From Alloclostridium intestinigallinarum (GTDB taxonomy: Bacteria; Bacillota; Clostridia; Christensenellales; UBA3700): a DNA stretch of 20,822 nucleotides. The notes below the pieces were generated by a model. The model saw nothing but the letters and a program-made list of their open reading frames with translations. It was not told the origin of the DNA and did no database searches. Numbering within the stretch: position 1 is the first letter of the stretch; each line of letters opens with the position of its first letter. The translations under genes and the position numbers were made by a program. Positions 14,388 through 20,822 of this stretch are shown in pieces. The DNA is taken from positions 1 through 20,822 of the forward strand of contig CAJFNB010000028.1 in NCBI GenBank assembly GCA_904393845.1. Reading direction: 5' to 3'.

Positions 14388-16729
14388 CGGAAGAAAAAAG
14401 CGCTGTCGCGCTTGAACTTGACAAAGTCTTAACCGCGGCGTCGGGATATTGCCACGACGCCGCCGCTTCGCGCGCCATGCTGGCTCTCCGTCCCGCCGAA
14501 AGCTATGAAAAGGCAAGGGAGCTTCTGGAAGAAACTTTCGAAGCGGATATTATTCTTCACGAATTCGTGACTTCACCCGATTTTGCGCAGGGCGATATAA
14601 CGGAGTGTCTTGAAAAGGCGGAAAAGCTGTCCACGCTGACCGCAATGCAGGTGAGGAAAGTGGGGCTTGCCATGCGCACGGCGCGCCTTTGCCGCACCGC
14701 CATCTGTGCCATAGACGACGGACGGATTGCGCATATACGCAATATTTCCGCTGAAATTTCCGTAGATACCGCCTTGGAAGGGCGTATTCTGGAAAGCGTC
14801 ACGCAGGAAGGCGAACTTTCCGACGACGCTTCCGGCGAACTGCGCCGTCTGCGTTCCGCGGTCAAAAGCGCGGGCGCGGCGGTAAGAAGCAGACTGAACG
14901 CCTATTTATCCGGTCCCGAAAGCAAATTTTTAATGGACAACCTTGTCACCATGCGCGAAGGAAGGTATGTGCTGCCCGTAAAGGCGGAGTGCCGCTCTTC
15001 CGTGCCCGGACTTCTTCACGACAGGTCGGCGAGCGGTTCCACCGTATATATCGAACCTTACGCGGTGGTGGAGATGAACAACGAAATCCGCGCGTTAAAG
15101 GCGGAAGAGCAGGCGGAGTGCGAGCGTATTCTGCAAGGCTTCACCTTTGACATAAGCGGGGTGTGCGGACATATAAGAAATTCCTGCGCCATTGTTACGC
15201 GGCTGGACTGCATTTTTGCCCGCGCAAGATATGCCAGAGATATAAAGGCGGTCATGCCCGTCTATTCAGACGACGGAGTCGTTGACATAATCCGCGGAAG
15301 ACATCCGTTGATAGACAGGAAAAAAGTGGTTCCCGTGTCCGTTAAGCTGGGGGACGAGTACAGCGTTATAATCATATCCGGTCCCAATACGGGCGGCAAG
15401 ACGGTCACGCTCAAGCTATGCGGACTGTTCGCGCTCATGAGCGCGTGCGGACTGTTTTTGCCGTGCGAAGAGGGGAGCAGAATGTCCTACTTCTCCGCCG
15501 TATACAGCGATATAGGCGACGACCAGTCGATAGAGCTTGCGCTTTCCACTTTCTCGTCCCACGTGGTGAACGTGGCTCGTATTCTGAAAAACGCGGACGG
15601 GAAAAGTCTTGTTCTGCTCGACGAACTTGGCGCGGGTACAGACCCCGCCGAAGGAAGCGCGCTTGCGGTGGCTTGCGTGGAGAAACTGCTTGAAAAGGGG
15701 TGCAGATGTATAGTCACGTCGCACTTTGACGAGTTGAAGAGTTTTTCCTCGCACACAAAAGGCGTTATAAACGCTTCCATGGACTTCGACCCGAACACTT
15801 TCGCCCCCACATATAAATTGCTTATGGGGGTCGCCGGCTCGTCCAACGCATTGGAAATCGCATCGCGTTTCGGAATGCCGCGCGATGTGGTAAACCGCGC
15901 TCATGAGTTGATTGCGCCCGAAAAGCGCGAACTTTCCCGTCTGATTACGGGTGCGGAAGTGGCGCTGAGGAACGCGCAGGCGGAGCGCGACAGGGCGGCG
16001 GAGGAAGAAAAGCTGGCGCGTGAAGAGCTGGAAAAGGCAAGCCGTCTGCGCGAACAGGCGGAAGAGGTGAAGGACAGGCTGGAAGAAAAAATGCGCCGCG
16101 GCTACCGCGAACTTCTCTCCGACTACGTCGAGGACGCGGAAGAGCTTGTCGAACAGATAAAGCAGAAGGTGAAAGAGGGGGACGAGCGCGCCCTGTTCGA
16201 GGCGCGCCGTCTTAAAAACAAACTTGCGGAAAGGGCTGGCGAGCTGCCTTCGCGCACGGGCGCGGTAAAGCAGGAAGGAGAGATTGAAGAAGGCGATACC
16301 GTATACGTCAAATCGCTGGGCAAAAAGGCGATAGTGCTGGGCAGGAACAAAAAGGGCGAATACACGGTAAAGGCGGGTATCCTGACTACGATAGTCCCCG
16401 CCGCCGACGTTTACAAGACGCAGGGCGAAAAGAGCGCCGACAAAACTCCGCCGCGCAAAACCTCGCAATACTTTGCCCGTCCCGACGTTCGGTCGGAGTT
16501 GGACGTGCGCGGACAGACGTGCGAAGAGGCGGTATATAATACCGATATATATATTGACAACGCCGCGATGGCGGGGCTTCACGAAGTGCGCATAATCCAC
16601 GGCAAGGGGAGCGGCGCATTGCGTAGCGCTTTGCGCGAAATGCTGAAAACGCACCCCAGGGTAATATCCTTCCGCACGGGTAAATACGGCGAGGGCGACG
16701 ACGGGGTCACGATCGCGGAGATAAAATGA
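14384..16729 (+). CDS. mutS2: Endonuclease MutS2 / ribosome collision factor RqcU
   Basis: MutS2 (RqcU in Bacillus) is an ABC-type ATPase that splits collided ribosomes for rescue; older work links the family to suppression of recombination. Length is 781 aa. It has a MutS-like core and clamp, Walker A GPNTGGKT (333-340), Walker B LVLLDELGAGTDP (D413, E414) and the TSHFDELK switch. A long charged coiled coil (about 515-610, Glu/Arg/Lys rich) and a KOW-like segment (GDTVYVKSLGKK) follow. A C-terminal Smr domain has LDVRG (706-710), HGKGSGALR and GVTI. The family usually reads LDLR at the first Smr motif. The start is set by AGAGGAG and the ATGA overlap with the U32 stop. Confidence 0.96.
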   Translation: MTEEKSAVALELDKVLTAASGYCHDAAASRAMLALRPAESYEKARELLEETFEADIILHEFVTSPDFAQGDITECLEKAEKLSTLTAMQVRKVGLAMRTARLCRTAICAIDDGRIAHIRNISAEISVDTALEGRILESVTQEGELSDDASGELRRLRSAVKSAGAAVRSRLNAYLSGPESKFLMDNLVTMREGRYVLPVKAECRSSVPGLLHDRSASGSTVYIEPYAVVEMNNEIRALKAEEQAECERILQGFTFDISGVCGHIRNSCAIVTRLDCIFARARYARDIKAVMPVYSDDGVVDIIRGRHPLIDRKKVVPVSVKLGDEYSVIIISGPNTGGKTVTLKLCGLFALMSACGLFLPCEEGSRMSYFSAVYSDIGDDQSIELALSTFSSHVVNVARILKNADGKSLVLLDELGAGTDPAEGSALAVACVEKLLEKGCRCIVTSHFDELKSFSSHTKGVINASMDFDPNTFAPTYKLLMGVAGSSNALEIASRFGMPRDVVNRAHELIAPEKRELSRLITGAEVALRNAQAERDRAAEEEKLAREELEKASRLREQAEEVKDRLEEKMRRGYRELLSDYVEDAEELVEQIKQKVKEGDERALFEARRLKNKLAERAGELPSRTGAVKQEGEIEEGDTVYVKSLGKKAIVLGRNKKGEYTVKAGILTTIVPAADVYKTQGEKSADKTPPRKTSQYFARPDVRSELDVRGQTCEEAVYNTDIYIDNAAMAGLHEVRIIHGKGSGALRSALREMLKTHPRVISFRTGKYGEGDDGVTIAEIK

Positions 16730-17175
16730 ACTACGAAACGGCGTATGAAAAATACTCGTTGAAGCCGCTCAGGGCGGTACTGCTCGCGCTTGCCGTTGCG
16801 GGCGATATAGCGGCGGTGATATTGTTTTTTTCCGCCCTGGCGGAGCCGCTTCTTTTTGCGGCGGTGGCGGCGCTTGTCGTATTCGACTTTATTTTGCGCC
16901 GTATAAGTTTGAAAATAGTCTATTCCTACCGCTACGTTCTGCAAGCTAGCAGGGTGGAAATATATTATGAAATAATAGGCAAAAGCCGCCTTGTGCTTAC
17001 TCTGGAACAGGGCGTAAAACTGACTCCGGCGGAGGAAAATTCCGCGGGTAAGCGGCTTTACGGCGACGACCACGCCTATCTTTTTTCGGTAAAAGCGGGG
17101 GATAAGGATTACATTGTCAGCCTGGACGCTTTCATGTATTCCGTGTTGGAGGTGCAAAGTGATATATCTGGATAA
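16726..17175 (+). CDS. Hypothetical two-TM membrane protein
   Basis: Unrecognised 149-aa protein. Its ATG overlaps the mutS2 stop by 4 bases, and its 3' end overlaps the desulfurase start by 17 bases, so it is an embedded operon member. Hydrophobic helices lie at about 15-37 and 40-57, with a short hairpin between them. Residues 58-149 are polar and look beta-rich (YSYRYVLQASRVEIYYE, HAYLFSVKAGDKDYIVSLD), somewhat like a small PH-like or DUF cytosolic domain anchored at the membrane. No catalytic motif is visible. Neighbours suggest a link to tRNA modification or translation quality control, but only by position. Confidence 0.8.
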   Translation: MNYETAYEKYSLKPLRAVLLALAVAGDIAAVILFFSALAEPLLFAAVAALVVFDFILRRISLKIVYSYRYVLQASRVEIYYEIIGKSRLVLTLEQGVKLTPAEENSAGKRLYGDDHAYLFSVKAGDKDYIVSLDAFMYSVLEVQSDISG

Positions 17176-18298
17176 TGCCGCCACGACGCGCATGTACGAC
17201 GAATGCGCGCAGATTGCGGATAAATATAACAGGGAACTTTACTTCAATCCGTCCGCGCGCTACCGTCTTGCGCTGAAAGCGGAAGAGGCGGTCAAAAAAG
17301 CGCGCGCGGTCATAGCCGCGAAACTGGGCGCGGACGAGGGCGAAATATATTTTACCGCTTCGGGCAGCGAGGCGGACAACATCGCGCTTTTGTGCAGTCT
17401 GAGGAGAAAAAGCGGCAGGGTGATAGTCGGCGCGGCGGAACATTCGGCGGTATATCAGTGCGCGTGCGAGCTGGAACGGCGCGGCTACGAGGTGGTGTTT
17501 GCGCCCGTGACAAGGTACGGCGCGGTGGATATTGCGGCTTTTTCGGCGCTGTTAACGGCGGATACGGTGCTTGTGTCGGTAATGCACGTGTGCAACGAAA
17601 CGGGCGCGGTAAACGACCTGAAAGCGATAACTTCTCTCGTAAGGAAAAAATCGCCCAGGGCGCTCGTGCACAGCGACGGGGTGCAGGCGTTCGGAAAACT
17701 GCCGGTAAACGTGCGCGCGTTGGACGTCGATCTGTATTCGGTGAGCGGACATAAGATACACGCGCCTAAGGGCGTGGGCGCGCTGTATGCGAAAAAGAGC
17801 GTGCACTTATCGCCCTTCGTGTTCGGCGGCGGACAGGAGAAGGGGGTGCGGAGCGCCACGGAGAACGTCGCCGGAATATGCGCGTTCGCTAAGGCGGCGG
17901 AGATTATTTATCCCCGCGTGGACGGGTGCGCCGAAGGTACGGAAAAGGGGCGCGCCGCGGCGGAAGAATATCTCAAAGAAAATATAGACGATATCGTTAT
18001 AATATCCGAGCGCGGCAAATGCCTGGACACCTTTCTTTCCCTGGCGGTAAAGGGCGTAAGGGGTGAAGTTCTGGTACACGTCCTGGACGATATGGGCATA
18101 ATGATAGGCACGGGCAGCGCCTGTTCTTCACACAGTTCAAACAAACGCATACCCAAAGTTTTGGGTTTGGACGAGGAATATTGGGACGGAATGTTGCGGT
18201 TGAGCATAAGCGACTTAAACGCCCGATCGGACCTTTTGGAAGGGTGCAAAGCGCTTGTCGACGCGATAAAGGCGGAAAGAAAATATGCGAAAAAATAA
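17159..18298 (+). CDS. Cysteine desulfurase, NifS/IscS class (NifZ-like partner of ThiI)
   Basis: PLP enzyme that removes sulfur from cysteine as a persulfide. Next to thiI, its likely job is feeding ThiI, as NifZ does in Bacillus. The start is GTG 17159: GGAGG (17148-17152) sits 6 bases upstream and the protein then begins at the conserved IYLDNAATT. The in-frame ATG at 17114 would add 15 unrelated residues. Length is 379 aa. Motifs: ASGSEADN, AEHSAV, NETGAVND, HSDGVQAFGK, SGHKIHAPKG (PLP Lys K199), RSATENVAG and GSACSS (catalytic Cys C322). The usual NNE before TG reads CNE here. The gene overlaps the membrane protein by 17 bases. Confidence 0.93.
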   Translation: MIYLDNAATTRMYDECAQIADKYNRELYFNPSARYRLALKAEEAVKKARAVIAAKLGADEGEIYFTASGSEADNIALLCSLRRKSGRVIVGAAEHSAVYQCACELERRGYEVVFAPVTRYGAVDIAAFSALLTADTVLVSVMHVCNETGAVNDLKAITSLVRKKSPRALVHSDGVQAFGKLPVNVRALDVDLYSVSGHKIHAPKGVGALYAKKSVHLSPFVFGGGQEKGVRSATENVAGICAFAKAAEIIYPRVDGCAEGTEKGRAAAEEYLKENIDDIVIISERGKCLDTFLSLAVKGVRGEVLVHVLDDMGIMIGTGSACSSHSSNKRIPKVLGLDEEYWDGMLRLSISDLNARSDLLEGCKALVDAIKAERKYAKK

Positions 18299-18309
18299 AG
18301 AGGTAGAAT

Positions 18310-19485
18310 ATGGATAAAGTGATAATGCTCAGATACGGGGAACTGTTCCTGAAAGGCAGGAACCGCTCTTATTTCGAAGGGGTGCTCGCACGCAATATCA
18401 AAGCGGCGCTTGCGCCTTTCAGATGCAAATTTTCCCGCACGCAGAACAGGTATTACGTGGAGGATTATTCCTTTACGGACGAATACGCAATCGTGGAAAG
18501 ACTGAGGAAGGTATTCGGACTGCACTCGCTCAGTATTGCGGTAAAGGTGGCGACGGATTACGAAAACATCTTTGCCGCCGCCGTAGACTGCGCTCCGACC
18601 GAAGGCACTTTCCGCGTGAACGTAAAAAGGGCGGATAAAAAACTGTCCATGAACTCCATGCAGATAGCAATCGAAGCGGGGGCGCGCATACTCCGCGCCA
18701 AGAGCGGACTTTCCGTCGATTTGCACGATCCGGAAGCGGTTGTGAATATAGATATACGTGAAAACGGCTATACCTATATTTTCGGGGAGAGCGTCGCCTG
18801 CGCGGGCGGAATGCCCGTGGGTACGGCAGGCAGGGGAATGCTCCTTCTTAGCGGCGGATTCGATTCGCCCGTTGCCGGCTGGCGCATGGCGAAAAGAGGC
18901 GTGAAGATTTACGCCGTGCATTACCACAGCTATCCGCATACCAGCCTGCAAGCCAGGGAAAAGGTGGTGGACCTTGCAAAAAAACTTACCCCGTGGTGCG
19001 GGGACATAACTCTTTATGTTGTGCCTTTCACGCATATACAGGAAGAAATCCACCGCCGCTGCAATCCGGATTATATGATAACCGTCATGCGCCGCGTAAT
19101 GGTGCGCATTGCCGAAAGGCTGGCAATAAAAGAGGGGTGCGGCTGTCTTATTACGGGCGAGAGCCTTGGGCAGGTGGCTTCCCAGACCATGGAGAGCATA
19201 ACTTCCACGGAAGACGCCGTTGAAGGACTGCCCGTATTCCGTCCGCTTATCGCAATGGACAAGACGGAGATAATGGAGCAGGCGGAGCATATCGACACAT
19301 ACGACATAAGCAAACAGCCTTTCGAGGACTGCTGCACGGTATTTTTGCCGCGTAATCCGGTTATTCACCCCAAACTTGACGAGGCGAGAGCGGAAGAGGG
19401 CAAACTTGAGGGCGAAGAAGAGCTTATAAAGGAAGCGATTGACGGGGCGGAAGTACTGCACCTGGGCGTCGGGGCGGAAGATTGA
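18310..19485 (+). CDS. thiI: tRNA 4-thiouridine synthase ThiI (short form)
   Basis: Adenylates U8 of tRNA and transfers sulfur to give 4-thiouridine; it can also serve thiamine thiazole synthesis. Its 391 aa lack the C-terminal rhodanese domain of the E. coli enzyme, as in Bacillus. An N-terminal ferredoxin-like plus THUMP region (about 1-165) precedes the PP-loop SGGFDSP (181-187; usually SGGIDSP). ITGESLGQVASQT and FEDCC (338-342) follow; the Cys pair is near the position of the E. coli ThiI active-site Cys. AAAGAGG lies 6 bases before ATG 18310. It sits 11 bases after the desulfurase and has no clear terminator downstream. Confidence 0.95.
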   Translation: MDKVIMLRYGELFLKGRNRSYFEGVLARNIKAALAPFRCKFSRTQNRYYVEDYSFTDEYAIVERLRKVFGLHSLSIAVKVATDYENIFAAAVDCAPTEGTFRVNVKRADKKLSMNSMQIAIEAGARILRAKSGLSVDLHDPEAVVNIDIRENGYTYIFGESVACAGGMPVGTAGRGMLLLSGGFDSPVAGWRMAKRGVKIYAVHYHSYPHTSLQAREKVVDLAKKLTPWCGDITLYVVPFTHIQEEIHRRCNPDYMITVMRRVMVRIAERLAIKEGCGCLITGESLGQVASQTMESITSTEDAVEGLPVFRPLIAMDKTEIMEQAEHIDTYDISKQPFEDCCTVFLPRNPVIHPKLDEARAEEGKLEGEEELIKEAIDGAEVLHLGVGAED

Positions 19486-19581
19486 CCGGCGGCGCGCAAT
19501 CCGTGTATAAGGCGGCCGGCAGCGGCGCGGGAGATTATACGGAGAATAAAAATTTTCGCGCACGCATTTATAAATAATATA

Positions 19582-19611
19582 TTGACATATTTGCGGTAAT
19601 AATGTTATTAT
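19582..19611 (+). promoter_or_regulatory. Strong extended -10 sigma-A promoter of the P-type ATPase
   Basis: A perfect TTGACA (19582-19587), an 18-base spacer and TATTAT (19606-19611), with a TG one base before the -10 (19603-19604). The expected transcription start, about 7 bases after the -10, falls on the A of the ATPase ATG (19618). No Shine-Dalgarno lies before that ATG. Confidence 0.75.
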
Positions 19612-19617
19612 CTTAGT

Positions 19618-20822
19618 ATGGCAGAAAAGAAGAAGGGCGTAAAAGGCAAAATAACGCAGACCGCGGAGCAGACCGCGGCTGTTTTGCCGCCCGTAGAAAC
19701 TGCCGCGAATGGGGAATCAGCCGTCGAAGCGGAGGTAAAGCCCGTCAGAAAGCGGAAGAGCGCCGCGGCGTGGGAAGAAAAGCCCGCAGAGATAAAGGAA
19801 GAAAGCTCCGCGGCAGGGGAAGATACCGTTCCGCAAATTCCCGAAGAGAATAAAAAGCAAACCGCGGATGCGGAAATAAAGGAAGAAAAGCCGGGGAAAA
19901 AGCGCGCCAAAAAGACCGCCGCGCCCAAGGCGGCAGCGGAGGAAACGCCGTCCGGACAGCCGCGTGAGGAGGAAAAGCCGGCGGAAGAGGAAACTGCCGT
20001 AACGGCGGAAACTCCCGACACGGCGACGGCGGAAACTCCCGGCACGGCTTACGCGGAGCCGGAAACCGCGCAGTCGGGCAAGCCCGGGAAAAAACGCGGC
20101 AGATTCGGCAGAAAGAAGAAGGAAGTAAAGCACTTCGATTATCCGCTTGAAAGGATAGAGGCAGACCCCGGAGAGGGGCTGAGCGAAGCCCAGGCGCAGG
20201 AGCGCATGGACCGCGGTCTGAACAACGAACAGCCGAATATAGTCACAAAATCTTATCTGAACATATTCCGTTCCAACGTAATTACGCTGTTCAACGGATT
20301 GAACTTCCTGCTTGCCGCGCTTATTCTGGTGTACGGCAGTATAAAGAATATGACCTTCATCATATTGGTAATCTGCAATATGGTGGTGGGTATCGTGCAG
20401 GAGATACGCTCAAAACTCGTTCTGGAAAAGATGTCCCTGCTGAACGTTCCCAAAGTCAGCGTGATACGCGGCGGAGAGAAAAAACACGTGGATATGTCGG
20501 ATATAGTCATCGACGACATAATCGAAATCCACGCCGGGGAACAGATAGCTTCCGACAGCGTCGTGGTCAGCGGCGAGTGCGAAGTGAATGAAAGTATGCT
20601 TACCGGCGAACAGGACGATATACACAAAACGGCGGGGGCGGAACTGCTTTCGGGCAGCGTGGTTCAGTCGGGTACCTGCCGCGCGCGCGTCGTGAAAGTG
20701 GGCAAGGATAACTTTGCGGCAACCATTTTGTCCGAAGCCAAGAAGTATAAAAAGTCCAAATCGCAGCTCATGCGCTCGATAAACTGGATAATAAGGATAG
20801 TCACCATAGCCATTTTCCCCAT
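19618..20822 (+). CDS. P-type cation-transporting ATPase (CtpE-like), N-terminal part; 3' end outside window
   Basis: A frame of at least 401 codons with no stop before the right edge. Residues 1-168 are low complexity, Lys/Glu/Ala/Pro rich and probably disordered, with a 24-base tandem repeat at 20002-20049 (ETPDTATAETPGTA). From about 170 the P-type core begins: QPNIVTKSYLNIFRSNVITL, TM helices at about 220-242 and 245-263, VQEIRSKLVLEKMSLL, then the actuator domain with NESMLTGEQ (TGE at 329-331). The usual TGES reads TGEQ; the key Glu is kept. The layout resembles CtpE-type cation ATPases. The phosphorylation DKTGT motif lies beyond the window, so ion specificity is unknown. It is probably translated from a leaderless message. 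Confidence 0.88.
   Translation, partial: MAEKKKGVKGKITQTAEQTAAVLPPVETAANGESAVEAEVKPVRKRKSAAAWEEKPAEIKEESSAAGEDTVPQIPEENKKQTADAEIKEEKPGKKRAKKTAAPKAAAEETPSGQPREEEKPAEEETAVTAETPDTATAETPGTAYAEPETAQSGKPGKKRGRFGRKKKEVKHFDYPLERIEADPGEGLSEAQAQERMDRGLNNEQPNIVTKSYLNIFRSNVITLFNGLNFLLAALILVYGSIKNMTFIILVICNMVVGIVQEIRSKLVLEKMSLLNVPKVSVIRGGEKKHVDMSDIVIDDIIEIHAGEQIASDSVVVSGECEVNESMLTGEQDDIHKTAGAELLSGSVVQSGTCRARVVKVGKDNFAATILSEAKKYKKSKSQLMRSINWIIRIVTIAIFP

Noticed and set aside
15416..16654. 412-codon minus-strand frame opposite mutS2
   Set aside because: Shadow of the MutS2 ATPase and Smr coding sequence; no family features.
19486..19560. GC-rich stretch after thiI as a terminator
   Set aside because: No clean stem-loop followed by a T run could be drawn.
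17908..19563. 551-codon open frame on the minus strand opposite thiI
   Set aside because: It lies antisense to a certain thiI and the desulfurase end and has no domain or ribosome binding site. Its composition (Tyr/His/Arg-rich) is typical of the complement of GC-rich coding sequence.
1..20822. CRISPR arrays, IS elements, phage genes, tRNA or rRNA genes
   Set aside because: No regularly spaced repeats, transposase or integrase motifs, or recognisable RNA gene sequences were found on either strand.

Overview
The window comes from the chromosome of an endospore-forming member of the Clostridia (Firmicutes). The signs are spoVAC-spoVAD-spoVAE and yunB, a tRNA-Phe T-box leader in front of pheST, RlhA-type U32 and MutS2 genes in tight overlaps, and a desulfurase-thiI pair. 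Coding sequence is fairly GC-rich with many short ATGA or TGATG overlaps. I cannot name a genus. Nearly everything reads left to right; only yunB is on the minus strand.

Region 1 (1-4910) is an aromatic amino acid block. It holds the 3' part of aroC (chorismate synthase), pheA (chorismate mutase/prephenate dehydratase with an ACT domain), a 246-base structured spacer with its own promoter, an aroE-aroK fusion, aroQ (type II dehydroquinase), tyrA, and a strong hairpin terminator. Together they cover several shikimate steps and both branches from chorismate to Phe and Tyr.

Region 2 (4911-8340) is a sporulation block. It has spoVAC-AD-AE (the dipicolinic acid channel) behind a candidate sigma-G promoter, two unrecognised small ORFs (29 and 40 codons; the first has an excellent Shine-Dalgarno), an AT-rich repeat-containing stretch, and yunB converging from the right.

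Region 3 (8400-17175) is a translation and quality-control operon. A sigma-A promoter and a readable Phe T-box with terminator precede pheS, pheT, a long U32 protein (RlhA-like rRNA hydroxylation family), mutS2 and an unknown two-TM membrane protein. The genes overlap or nearly touch.

Region 4 (17159-19485) is a cysteine desulfurase plus thiI, the 4-thiouridine/thiamine sulfur-transfer pair, continuing the same gene string. Region 5 (19582-20822) is a new transcription unit. A strong extended -10 promoter sits directly on the start codon of a P-type ATPase with a long charged N-terminal extension; the gene runs off the right edge.

No IS element, phage gene, CRISPR array, rRNA or tRNA was seen. 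The least explained items are the AroE-AroK fusion, the folded 1955-2200 spacer, the small basic peptide behind spoVAE, and the probable leaderless start of the ATPase. I found no wholly new multi-gene system.
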